DNA of 64,000 nucleotides from NCBI RefSeq assembly GCF_001894885.1, contig NZ_BCXB01000011.1, forward strand, positions 1 through 64,000, given 5' to 3'. This stretch comes from Rhodococcus marinonascens NBRC 14363. GTDB taxonomy: Bacteria; Actinomycetota; Actinomycetes; Mycobacteriales; Mycobacteriaceae. Position numbers and translations under genes: made by a program. The notes beneath the pieces were generated by a model. It did not search any database. It was not told the origin of the DNA and saw nothing but the letters and a program-made list of their open reading frames with translations. This document shows positions 10,411-18,647 of this stretch, in pieces; within the stretch, counting starts at the first letter, position 1; the number at the start of each line of letters is the position of its first letter.

Positions 10411-11931
10411 TCAAGACACCATACGGACAGCGTAGGGGGTCATGCCATCCCACCGCACCGGCGAAATTTTGACGCGCGATCCGGATTGCGGAGCTTCGAG
10501 CATCTCACCGCCACCGAGGTACAGGGCAACGTGCCGACTGGCGTTCGGTCCGTAGAAGATCATGTCACCGCGCCTCATCTCCTTCGAGGGCACCTGTTTG
10601 CCTGCCGTGTACTGATAGCCCGAGTAGTGCGGAAGGGAGATGCCGATTCCGGCGAAGGCATAGATCATCAGGCCTGAACAGTCGAAGCCGACCTTGTTGA
10701 AGTCGCCGTAACTGTCGGCGACGCCACCGTCCCTGATCCCCTTGGTAGGCCCGTTCGCGTCGCCACCTCCCCAGGCGTACTGGACACCCAACTGGGACAG
10801 GCCGCGATCGATCGCGGTTTCGATGGCCGCACTTCCGGTCGGTCGGGCGCCTCCCGAAGGCTTTGATTTCGGGGGTGATTTCGGGGGTGTCGCCACCTTG
10901 TCGGTCGAGTCGTCCCCCGTGTACTTCCCCGCATCCTCGTCGATCGTCGTGTGCGAACGCTGTCCCTCGGCGAGTACCGCGGCGCGCTGCTGCGCCGCCT
11001 CGTTGGCTGCGGCCCGTGCCGCAGCCTGCTCAGCAGCCTCCTGTGCTGCCGCGGCGAGCGCGGCCCGCTGCGCCTCCTCGGCGCGGCGCTGCTCGTCCCA
11101 AGTCGCATACGCTTCACGCTGGCCCTGCAGACCTGCGACGTTGCCTCGGGCGGCGTCGAGTTGGGCCTGCACGGCCGCGCGGTTGTTCTCGATCTGCGCC
11201 TTCACGACTTCCTGATCCTGCAGTGCGGACCGCGCCACCTCGATCGCCTGCTCGGCAACCGACTTCATCACCACTGCTCGATCGGCGGCCGCGTCCGCCT
11301 GCTGTTTGGCTTCTCGGGCCGCGGAATCCCGGTTGGCTTGCTCGGTACGTGCCCGTTGCAGGCCGTCGAGCACCGACTTCTGGCTCGTGGCCAGGAGTTT
11401 CAGAACCAGCGCGCGATCTAAGACGTCGCCAGGCCCCTGCGCACCGAGATACGTTGAGATCGCCGAAACATTGGTGCCCCGAATGTAACTCGACCGGGCG
11501 TACTGGTCGAAGTCCTTCTGCACGAGTTCGATCTGCGTGCCGGCGTCACGCAACGCCTGCTGTGATACCGCAACGGCGCCCGCCGCGACGTCGGCGGCGC
11601 TCCGCGCGTTCTGCAGATCGACCAGAGCCTTGTTGACGTCCTCACGCTTGATCGCGACCTTGTTGTCGAGTTGCGCAAGTTGCTGGTCCGCCGATGCCAC
11701 CTGCTCTATTAGATCGCTGACCTGACCCACACCCGCGATCACCCGACCCTGGGCCTGGGCGATCGCGGAATCCGACGGATTCGGGGGCGGAGGCGGCAGT
11801 GCGGTGGCTAGACCGGGTGTCCCCCCGACCAGGGCGCCGACGATGCCCAATCCGATCAGAAGACGCACACCGCGACGACGTCCACCTGAAATCTTACGGT
11901 GCCTCACTCCACATCGTGCTTGTCGCTTCAC
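10411..11931 (-). CDS. ripA: Secreted NlpC/P60 peptidoglycan endopeptidase (RipA-like)
   Basis: The 506-residue exported protein has a signal sequence (basic start, then LLIGLGIVGALVGGTPGLATA) and a long coiled-coil (about 60-330, Ala/Gln/Glu-rich). A Pro/Ser linker (KSPPKSKPSGG) joins it to a C-terminal NlpC/P60 domain. Catalytic residues are Cys418 (GFDCSGLMIYAF), His467 (RHVALYLGG) and Glu479 (EMLEAPQ). RipA cleaves D-Glu-meso-DAP bonds at division. GTG at 11931 has GAGGGAGAA upstream. In M. tuberculosis ripA and ripB lie side by side between Rv1476 and moxR1; here only one such gene exists. Confidence 0.93.
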   Translation of the reverse strand: MKRQARCGVRHRKISGGRRRGVRLLIGLGIVGALVGGTPGLATALPPPPPNPSDSAIAQAQGRVIAGVGQVSDLIEQVASADQQLAQLDNKVAIKREDVNKALVDLQNARSAADVAAGAVAVSQQALRDAGTQIELVQKDFDQYARSSYIRGTNVSAISTYLGAQGPGDVLDRALVLKLLATSQKSVLDGLQRARTEQANRDSAAREAKQQADAAADRAVVMKSVAEQAIEVARSALQDQEVVKAQIENNRAAVQAQLDAARGNVAGLQGQREAYATWDEQRRAEEAQRAALAAAAQEAAEQAAARAAANEAAQQRAAVLAEGQRSHTTIDEDAGKYTGDDSTDKVATPPKSPPKSKPSGGARPTGSAAIETAIDRGLSQLGVQYAWGGGDANGPTKGIRDGGVADSYGDFNKVGFDCSGLMIYAFAGIGISLPHYSGYQYTAGKQVPSKEMRRGDMIFYGPNASRHVALYLGGGEMLEAPQSGSRVKISPVRWDGMTPYAVRMVS

Positions 11932-12328
11932 AACTTTCTCCCTCGGTTCTGCACCGACCACGCAGTTGCGTCGCGCGAAACCTCTCGCACATCGCTGTGC
12001 TCGCTGTGGGGAGAAATCCAGCAGACACCCCTTGGGCGAGTTCGGACGACCCCGATCAATGCGGAGTCATCGTCACTCTGGATATCAATCACCAGTCTGT
12101 GACACTTCTTCCCCAAGAGCGCCAATTGCACCGTACGACACATCTGACTCTTTTGGAACTATTAGTCACAAATCACACATGGGTAATTCGACCAGCGGGA
12201 ATGTCTGCAGCGGCGGCGTTTGAGGACGGCTATGGCGTGGTGGTCCTTCTTCGAGAGGGCCGCCTGGATGCATGAAATGGGACGGATACGGCGCCTTCGG
12301 TTTTGAGCACGCACGGCAGGATCACAAC
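11932..12328. other. ripA upstream region, no gene
   Basis: No coding region is supported in these 397 bp. On the minus strand it should carry the ripA promoter. It contains TGTCACAGACTGGTGAT (minus strand, near 12097-12113) and TCACAAATCACA (plus strand, near 12166), which resemble the GTCACA repeats of MtrA boxes, a known ripA regulator in mycobacteria. The left edge of the conjugative-element remnant must fall between here and 12329; no direct repeat marking it was found. Confidence 0.4.
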
Positions 12329-12960
12329 ATGAGCCAGAACGCCATGGGCAAGATCGTGAATGTCTCCACCCTGGTCGGCACCGCGCCGGCTGCCCTCGCT
12401 TAGGAAGACGCCGGTCTCACGGCGGGCGACACCCTCGGTGATCTCGCGATGTGTTCCGCAGTTGCGGTGCTCGGCGACGGCATACAGACCGGGGTCGAGC
12501 TCATCGGAGGTGCCACCGGAACTGAGCTTCCCAGCTGCACAGAAGGCGTTCAGACCGTTGTCGATGCGGCGGGTGAGTTTATCAAGAATGCGGCGTCGGG
12601 GGCATTCGAGACTGTCGGGTTGAGCTTCGGTGACGCCGGTGTGTCAGTGCTCAAGTTCGCTCTTGGCTGGTGGATCACCATTCCCGGCCAGGACGAAACC
12701 GCGTTCATGGCCACGCTCGGGGAAATCACGCAGTACACCTACTGGCTTCAGGTCGCGTTCTTGACCGTGTCGTTGATGTTCCTCGGCATCCGGTTGATGA
12801 TGGCCCGGTCGGGCACCATTCGTGACGTTTCCACCGAAGGCTTTCAGCAACTCGCCGGGGCGACGGTGCTGTCCGGGTTGATCGGGCTCATCGTCGTTTT
12901 GGGCACCCGGCTCTCGGACAACGTTTCCCGCTGGCCATCGCGGGGTCGAGGACGGGATAG
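12329..12960 (+). pseudogene. Conjugation-type integral membrane protein, nonsense-interrupted and truncated
   Basis: The ATG at 12329 opens MSQNAMGKIVNVSTLVGTAP and hits an in-frame TAG at 12401-12403. The same frame then continues without a stop through EDAGLTAGDTLGDLAMCSAV to about 12927. It shows membrane segments (WLQVAFLTVSLMFLGIRLMM and AGATVLSGLIGLIVVLG) typical of VirB6/TrbL-like channel proteins of actinobacterial elements. The TAG is best read as a point mutation. After about 12927 the protein-like signal passes to another frame, the coupling-protein fragment, so a deletion removed its C-terminal part. A truncated product could start at an internal codon near 12449. Confidence 0.65.
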
Positions 12961-14157
12961 TTGGCGACACTGGCGATTCCGGCGATGTGCTATGCCCCCG
13001 GCTTCCTCCTGGGCACCTCCAACAAACCCCGCGAAACACAGTCCCAGATTCCCGTGCAGGTGCTGGCCCAGAACGGGTATCCCGATCTGGCGAACACGAT
13101 GCAGGGAAAGCAGAACGTCAACGCCAAACAGCGAGACGGCTTCTACGACATGGCCCGCCGGTTCCTCTCAACGTTGGACGAGCCCCGCTACGAGGAAACG
13201 ATCCTGCCTAACACTCGGATCACGATCGGGACCGGCAGCAACGGCAGAATCACCATCAACCCGGGACGTGAGGTCCACGACCTGCCCGAACTCGATATCG
13301 AGCACGTCGTGCGCAGCACCGACACCGTCTACGCGATGAGCAAGAACGGTCCCGGGTCCGCGTCCGCGCTCACCACGGCCCTGGTCGGGGCAATCGGGGA
13401 CGCCGCCCTCGAATACGGTGCCCAGCACACCAGCGGGCGTCTGCCGATCCCGGCGGTGATGGTCCTCGACGAGGCCGCGAACATCTGCAAATTGCAGCAA
13501 CTCCCCGACTGGTACTCCCACTTCGGTAGCCGCGGCATCGTCCTGATCACCATCTTGCAGTCGCCCTCGCAAGCGAAGAAGGTGTGGGGGGAAACGAACT
13601 TCGCGGGCATGCTCGATGCCTGCAACATGCTCTGGTACGGCGGCAACGTCCAAGACCGCGAATTTTTGGCCGCCCTGTCCGACGAGATCGGTGACCACCA
13701 CGTGCAGACCGAATCCCGCAGCCGGGACGCCGGCATTCTGGGCAATGGTCAATCCACGGTCAGCACGTCCTGGCAGAAGGAGAAGATCCTCACCGTCGAC
13801 GAACTCAAGGCACTCCCACAGCGGAGGACGATCGTCACGATGGGCGGATCCAAACCGTTGCTGGTCAGGAAGAACTTTTGGGGCGATACCCGCTTCGCCG
13901 ACGACATCACACGGTCACTCGCCGAATGCGCCGCCGACGTCGACCGGGCCGAGCAGAAAGCACTCCCGCCCGGGATCTCCGACCGGGCTGCGGCGACGGA
14001 GGTCACCGGCCCGATACCACGTATCGACACCCTTACCGAAAAGGATCTGGGCGCACTCCCCGCCGATCAGGTCGACGGGCAGACCGGCCCGCCGGCTCCC
14101 GCCCACACCCTCGACGACATCTTCGACTCCGAATTCTTCGCGGAAGGAACACCCTGA
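12961..14157 (+). pseudogene. Type IV coupling protein (TraG/VirD4-like), C-terminal fragment
   Basis: This 398-codon frame encodes the second half of an actinobacterial coupling protein that feeds DNA to the conjugation channel. Seen are IEHVVRSTDTVYAMSKNGPG, Walker B AVMVLDEAANICKLQQLPDW, SHFGSRGIVLITILQSPSQA and GMLDACNMLWYGGNVQDREF. No Walker A (GxxGxGKS/T) precedes them. A stop (12958-12960) lies directly upstream, and a short CYAPGFLLGTSNKPR block is joined to QVLAQNGYPDL in a way that suggests a second internal deletion. Full-length relatives are about 500-650 residues. It overlaps the next gene by one base. Confidence 0.75.
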
Positions 14158-14735
14158 TGAAACTCGACACCGCCGAAGCAGGCTGGGACACCGCCGACGA
14201 AACCGGGTATCAGAACCCGGACGACTACGACCCCACCGACCCCGGCGAGGACGAGAACAACGAAAACGCGGTAGCCGACACCGCCGACGGCGACGGCGAC
14301 GGCGGCGACGGCAAGGGCGACGGCGGCGACGGCAAGGGCGACGGCGGCGACGGCAAGGGCGGCAAGACCCAACCGATGTACGGCAGCGTCGTCGAGTGGG
14401 CCGAAGACTTCTTCACCCAGGTCATCCGCCGCCGCCTCGGTGCCGGAGGCGGCGAAGGCGGATTGGCCTGGGACGAACGCTGGTGGCTCTACCCCGAGGT
14501 CGCCGGCCGACTCAAAATCCTCTGGTACGCGTGGGAGGAAGCCCGCGTCTCCTACAAGGCATCCGCAATGTCCTCCTGGTGGATCCACCACCTCGAACCA
14601 CACCTGCGGGTGATCCTCGACGGCGAAACCGGTCCGATGGCCCACGCCAAACCCGACGGCTCGTTCTCCGGCTGGCCCGCCCTCCCACACCAACCCGTAC
14701 CGGAAGAGCTGCTTCCCGACCTGCTCGCCGACTGA
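14157..14735 (+). CDS. DUF4913 family protein of conjugative elements
   Basis: The 192-residue protein has a C-terminal DUF4913 domain with MYGSVVEWAEDFFTQVIRRR, ERWWLYPEVAGRLKILWYAW and WWIHHLEPHLRVILDGETGP. An acidic Asp/Gly-rich N-terminal half contains tandem GGDGKGD units. DUF4913 genes usually follow the coupling-protein gene in actinobacterial conjugative elements, and here the ATG overlaps the TGA of that fragment (TGATG). Function unknown. The frame is intact despite decay of its neighbours. Confidence 0.8.
   Translation: MKLDTAEAGWDTADETGYQNPDDYDPTDPGEDENNENAVADTADGDGDGGDGKGDGGDGKGDGGDGKGGKTQPMYGSVVEWAEDFFTQVIRRRLGAGGGEGGLAWDERWWLYPEVAGRLKILWYAWEEARVSYKASAMSSWWIHHLEPHLRVILDGETGPMAHAKPDGSFSGWPALPHQPVPEELLPDLLAD
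14304..14366 (+). repeat. Three 21-bp tandem repeats inside the DUF4913 gene
   Basis: The unit GGCGACGGCAAGGGCGACGG plus one C is repeated at 14304 and 14325, then partly at 14346, encoding Gly-Asp-Gly-Lys-Gly-Asp-Gly. All units are in frame and likely to vary in copy number by slippage. Confidence 0.85.
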
Positions 14736-14766
14736 GAACGCCAGCCATCTGCCTCTCGGATGGCCT

Positions 14767-14911
14767 TGTGTCCGTGAGTGCTTCGGCGAGTCCTGGGCCG
14801 ACATCTGGATTTCGGTTGTTAGCCTCCGATGGGCTGGTGTGCAGGCTTCGGAGGTCGGCCATCGTCACTGCACGGTTGATCCGTTTTGTTCCTCTCAGGT
14901 TGGAGAAAAAT
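14767..14911 (+). repeat. Conserved leader upstream of YVTN gene 1
   Basis: This stretch is repeated, with changes, before all three propeller genes. Shared blocks are GTGAGTGCTTCGGCGAGTCC (copies 1 and 2), TTTCGGTTGTTAGCCTC with GGGCTG, and a start-proximal block CACTGCACGGTTGATCCG - TTTTGTTCCTCT - GGAGAAAAAT ending at the GTG. Likely promoter plus 5' untranslated region; the regulator is unknown. Confidence 0.7.
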
Positions 14912-16000
14912 GTGAATCACCACAGGAGTTTCCGCGTGTATCCCACGGTCAGCGGCCGCGCCCGACGTCTGATGCTCGGGGTGACAACTATTTTCGCGAT
15001 GGCGCTCGGTATGGGCGGGGTGGGGGCGGCGACCGCCGCCGCCGATACCGTCATCGATACCATCCCCGTCGGGAACGCCCCGCAAGGGGTGGCGATCACC
15101 TCGGACGGGTCCCACGCCTACGTCACCAACATTGATGACGGCACGGTGTCGGTGATCGAGACCGCCGGCAACACCGTGGCCGCGACCGTCCCCGTCGGGG
15201 TTTCCCCCCTCGGGGTGGCGGTCACCCCGGACGGGTCCCACGCTTACGTCACCAACAGTGGTGACGGTTCGGTGTCGGTGATCGAAACCGCCGGGAACAC
15301 CGTGGCCACGACTGTGGCGGTCGGAAACAGCCCGGTCGGGGTGGCGGTCACTCCGGACGGGTCCCACGCTTACGTCACCAACCTTTTTGACGGTTCGGTG
15401 TCGGTGATCGAGACCGCCGGCAACACCGTGGCCACGACCGTCCCCGTCGGGGTTTTCCCGTTCGGAGTGGGGGTCACCCCGGACGGGTCCCACGCCTACG
15501 TCGTCAACAGTGGTGACGGTTCGGTGTCGGTGATCGAGACCGCCGGGAACACCGTCATCGACACCGTGACGGTCGGAGACAACCCCCGAAGGGTGGCGAT
15601 CACCCCGGACGGGTCCCACGCCTACGTCACCAACCGTGTCGGCAATTCGGTGTCGGTGATCGAGACCGCCGGGAACACCGTCGTCGACACCGTCCCGGTC
15701 GGGAACGACCCGGACGGAGTGGCGATCACCCCGGACGGGTCCCGCGTCTACGTCGCCAACGGTTCCGACGGTTCGGTGTCGGTGATCGAAACGGCCGGGA
15801 ACACCGTCATCGAGACCGTCCCCGTCGGGGTTTTCCCGCTCGGTGTGGCGATCACCCCGGACGGGTCCCACGCCTACGTCGCCAACCGTGACGACGGCAC
15901 GGTGTCGGTGATCGCCATCGAGACGTGCCTCGGATCGCTGTGCCTCGACTTCGGCTCGTTGACGGGCAGCGGCTCGGGCGCGGGCAGCGTCTTCAGCTGA
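14912..16000 (+). CDS. Secreted YVTN-family beta-propeller protein 1
   Basis: The 362-residue exported protein has a signal peptide (basic start, then MLGVTTIFAMALGMGGVGAA, cleavage near ATAAAD). Seven repeats of about 42 residues follow, each with pattern GVAVTPDGSHAYVTN...VSVIETAGN, giving a seven-bladed YVTN/NHL-type propeller. A tail with two Cys (CLGSLCLDFGSL) and GSGSGAGSVFS ends it. The start is GTG at 14912, preceded by GGAG. The blades are nearly identical at DNA level. No catalytic motif is seen; surface binding or wall association is a guess. Two paralogs lie at 16241 and 59494. Confidence 0.88.
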   Translation: MNHHRSFRVYPTVSGRARRLMLGVTTIFAMALGMGGVGAATAAADTVIDTIPVGNAPQGVAITSDGSHAYVTNIDDGTVSVIETAGNTVAATVPVGVSPLGVAVTPDGSHAYVTNSGDGSVSVIETAGNTVATTVAVGNSPVGVAVTPDGSHAYVTNLFDGSVSVIETAGNTVATTVPVGVFPFGVGVTPDGSHAYVVNSGDGSVSVIETAGNTVIDTVTVGDNPRRVAITPDGSHAYVTNRVGNSVSVIETAGNTVVDTVPVGNDPDGVAITPDGSRVYVANGSDGSVSVIETAGNTVIETVPVGVFPLGVAITPDGSHAYVANRDDGTVSVIAIETCLGSLCLDFGSLTGSGSGAGSVFS

Positions 16001-16028
16001 CACCCACACGGGAGAGGCGGCAGACCAC

Positions 16029-16064
16029 CCCAGCACATGTGCGGGGCACCGCACGGGTGCTGGG
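16029..16064 (+). terminator. Hairpin downstream of YVTN gene 1
   Basis: CCCAGCAC pairs with GTGCTGGG, and inside it GTGCGG pairs with CCGCAC. It lies 29 bp after the stop codon, with no clear T-run. Probable terminator. Confidence 0.5.
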
Positions 16065-16103
16065 TGCTGGGTGCTCGATCAGGCCTCGTAATGGTCTAGT
16101 GGC

Positions 16104-16240
16104 CGTGAGTGCTTCGGCGAGTCCTGAGACGACATCGGGATTTCGGTTGTTAGCCTCTCCTGGGCTGGTAGTCGGATCCGATCACCAGTTGTGCCACTGC
16201 ACGGTTGATCCGTTTTGTTCCTCTGAGGCAGGAGAAAAAT
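16104..16240 (+). repeat. Conserved leader upstream of YVTN gene 2
   Basis: Second copy of the leader seen at 14767-14911. It is near-identical over GTGAGTGCTTCGGCGAGTCC, GGATTTCGGTTGTTAGCCTC and the final 50 bp through CACTGCACGGTTGATCCG to the GTG start. The middle section (16171-16195) differs. Confidence 0.7.
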
Positions 16241-17206
16241 GTGAATCGCCACACTGGTTTTCGCGGGTATCCCACGGTCAGGGGACGCACCCGACGTGTA
16301 ATGCTCGGGGTGACCGCCACGGTCGCAATGGTGCTCGGTATGGCCGGAATGGGGGCGGCGACCGCGGCAGCGGACACCGTCATCGCCACCATCCCGGTCG
16401 GGGTCAACCCGGTCGGGGTGGCGATCACCCCGGACGGGTCCCGCGCCTACGTCACCAACCTTAATGGCGCCACGGTGTCGGTGATCGACACCGGCACCAA
16501 CACCGTGGCCGCGACCGTCCCGGTCGGAAGCCCGTTCGGGGTGGCGATCACCCCGAACGGGGCCTTCGCCTACGTCACCAACATCGGTGCCAACACGGTG
16601 TCGGTGATCGACACCGGCACCAACCTGGTGGTCGGCCCGCCCATCCCGGTCGGGAACGCCCCGCAGGGGGTGGCGATCACCCCGGACGGGGCCTTCGCCT
16701 ACGTCACCAACCAGTCGGACGGCACGGTGTCGGTGATCGACACCGGCACCAACCTGGTGGTCGGCCCGCCCATCCCGGTCGGGGCCAACCCGATCGAGGT
16801 GGCGATCACCCCGGACGGGGCCTTCGCCTACGTCACCAACATCAATGACAACACGGTGTCGGTGATCGACACCAACACCAACACCGTGGCCGCGACCGTC
16901 CCGGTCGGAATCGGCCCGATCTGGGTGGCGGTCACCCCCGACGGGTCCCGCGCCTACGTCACCAACCAGTCGGACGGCACGGTGTCGGTAATCGACACCG
17001 GCACCAACACCGTGGTCGAGACCGTCCTGGTCGGGAGCAACCCGCAGGGGGTGGCGATCACCCCGGACGGGGCCCGCGCCTACGTCACCAACTTCGATGA
17101 CGGCACGGTGTCGGTGATCGCGATCGAGAAGTGTCTCGGGTCGCTGTGCTTGGACTTCGGTTCGTTGACCGGCAGCGGCTCGGGTGCGGGCAGCGTCTTC
17201 AGCTGA
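16241..17206 (+). CDS. Secreted YVTN-family beta-propeller protein 2
   Basis: The 321-residue paralog has a signal peptide (VMLGVTATVAMVLGMAGMGA), six YVTN repeats of about 42 residues (pattern GVAITPDG.xAYVTN...VSVIDTGTN), and the same C-terminal tail (CLGSLCLDFGSL, GSGSGAGSVFS). One blade fewer than its paralogs suggests loss of a unit by repeat recombination. Two blades carry LVVGPPIPVG instead of TVAATVPVG. The GTG at 16241 has GGAGAAAAAT directly upstream. It is a tandem duplicate of gene 1, 240 bp downstream, with its own leader and terminator. Confidence 0.88.
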   Translation: MNRHTGFRGYPTVRGRTRRVMLGVTATVAMVLGMAGMGAATAAADTVIATIPVGVNPVGVAITPDGSRAYVTNLNGATVSVIDTGTNTVAATVPVGSPFGVAITPNGAFAYVTNIGANTVSVIDTGTNLVVGPPIPVGNAPQGVAITPDGAFAYVTNQSDGTVSVIDTGTNLVVGPPIPVGANPIEVAITPDGAFAYVTNINDNTVSVIDTNTNTVAATVPVGIGPIWVAVTPDGSRAYVTNQSDGTVSVIDTGTNTVVETVLVGSNPQGVAITPDGARAYVTNFDDGTVSVIAIEKCLGSLCLDFGSLTGSGSGAGSVFS

Positions 17207-17243
17207 CACCCGCACCGTAGAGACGAATGATGCTGTAGCCGAA

Positions 17244-17280
17244 TGACGCCGCCACCCCGGCCGTGAGGGTGGCGGCGTCA
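17244..17280 (+). terminator. Terminator hairpin of YVTN gene 2
   Basis: TGACGCCGCCACC (17244-17256) pairs perfectly with GGTGGCGGCGTCA (17268-17280). The same sequence in the same orientation follows the third YVTN gene at 59431-59475. Confidence 0.8.
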
Positions 17281-17497
17281 TCCGGTGTGTCGACGGGACC
17301 GGGCGGTGGTCGGGTGAACTGGCGGCCGACCGTGTCGTGGGCCCGGTTTACACTGCTGATGCGACGAGTAAGAGGTCGCCGCACACTGCCTCGGTCGACA
17401 GGGAACATTCCCTGTCGGCCCTGATCCGGGAAGGTTTCTCGGATCGGCGGGGTGCGGCGACCTCTTTTGCGGTTTCGGCCGGCATCGGGGTGGGGGT

Positions 17498-18589
17498 TTA
17501 GAGTGCGCGGGCGGTGTCGCGTTCGGCCTGTCGGTGCAGTTCGGTGTCCTGCTCGAACGCGATGGTGCTCTCTTCGTCGGGGCGTTGTTCGACGTTGAGG
17601 AGTTCTGTGATGGTGCGGGGGTGGCTGGACATGGCTGCGTTCATCGCGGGGGCGATGCTGGCGGCCAGGTTGGTGATTTCCTCGCCCAGTTGGGTGAGGT
17701 TGACCGGTGCGAGATTGGCGGCGATGTCGTCGTCGCCGGCTACCGGTCCGGCCGCCTGGGCGAGGCCGCGGCCGATCGAGTCGAGTGTGCTCTTGGCCTG
17801 GTCGACGGTCGATGGCCCACCTGGTGCGGGCGCCGCGGCGAGTTCCGCCGGTGTCTCGGGGAGGGGTCCGAGCTGTTCGTCGGAAAGTTGGGCGAGCCGG
17901 TCGTAGGCGGGTAGTCCTCTCGCTGCGACATATCCCATTGCGACAGCGGCGGCGGCGTCGAAGACTCGGCGATCGTTCGCGGATTCTCGTGCGATCCGTT
18001 CCTCGGCGGAGGCGGCGATGTCGTCCTTCGGCGTTTGTGCGGCCGCGTGGGTGGCGGCGGCGGTGCGGCGTTCGTGCTCGCGGAGGGCTCGGAGGCGGGC
18101 GTCGTTGTCGCTGGCGATCTGGTTCAGCCGTTGCGCGCTGGCGGAGTGTTCGCCTTCGAGGTGCCGGGCTGCTGCGGCGTCGGCGAGGACCTTGATTCGG
18201 GTCTGCTCGATCGGTGCCCCCGCTAACGCGCCGAGCACCTCTCGGATCGGTTTCGGGGTGCGTATGTCCTCGCCGGCGCTGCGGCGTCGGTCGGCGTCGG
18301 TGAGCCATGCCGCGATGTCGTGCACTTGCTGATTTGGCGGCGGGGCGGTCCGGCGCGGGGTTCGCTGCGGTGGTGTCCCGGCGGCCGGTGCGGTGAGCGG
18401 GTCGATCCGAACTCCGTCGTCCACGGCGGCTTCCCGGCCTGCGGCCGGTGCGGATTCTTTGACGAGTTTCGTCCAGGATGCGTCCTCGTCGACCTGCATG
18501 GGCCGCAAGGAGGGTTCCTCGGACCGGACGAAGATGTAGGGCTGGTCAGCTTCGGTCGTGGGGACCGGGCTGTCTGCGTCGTCGACCAT
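17498..18589 (-). CDS. Hypothetical protein of the conjugative-element remnant
   Basis: An intact 363-residue frame (ATG at 18589, with AGGAGAAGG upstream) encodes a soluble, Ala-rich, largely helical protein. Visible blocks are TADQPY-type acidic start, WTKLVKESAP, HDIAAWLTDADRRR, EHERRTAAATHAAAQ and AYDRLAQLSDEQLGPLPETP. I do not recognise a family. It lies just downstream of, and on the same strand as, the relaxase-like tail pseudogene, so it was probably an accessory conjugation gene. Intactness amid decayed neighbours may mean recent decay or independent selection. Confidence 0.6.
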   Translation of the reverse strand: MVDDADSPVPTTEADQPYIFVRSEEPSLRPMQVDEDASWTKLVKESAPAAGREAAVDDGVRIDPLTAPAAGTPPQRTPRRTAPPPNQQVHDIAAWLTDADRRRSAGEDIRTPKPIREVLGALAGAPIEQTRIKVLADAAAARHLEGEHSASAQRLNQIASDNDARLRALREHERRTAAATHAAAQTPKDDIAASAEERIARESANDRRVFDAAAAVAMGYVAARGLPAYDRLAQLSDEQLGPLPETPAELAAAPAPGGPSTVDQAKSTLDSIGRGLAQAAGPVAGDDDIAANLAPVNLTQLGEEITNLAASIAPAMNAAMSSHPRTITELLNVEQRPDEESTIAFEQDTELHRQAERDTARAL

Positions 18590-18647
18590 GCCTTCTCCTT
18601 GATTCCTCCTCGCTGGCGTGGGCGAGGAGGGTTGGTGTGGTGGTGTT

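Noticed and set aside
15060-17110. Regular spaced repeats that could suggest a CRISPR array
   Set aside because: Repeat period is about 126 bp, in frame and coding for propeller blades; no short repeat with unique spacers.
14819-17281. Two long minus-strand frames (about 400 codons each) opposite the propeller genes, rich in DHRHR and VGDVGVGPVRGDRH repeats
   Set aside because: They are antisense shadows produced by the regular repeats and high G+C of the plus-strand YVTN genes; the plus strand has signal peptides, ribosome sites and family homology.
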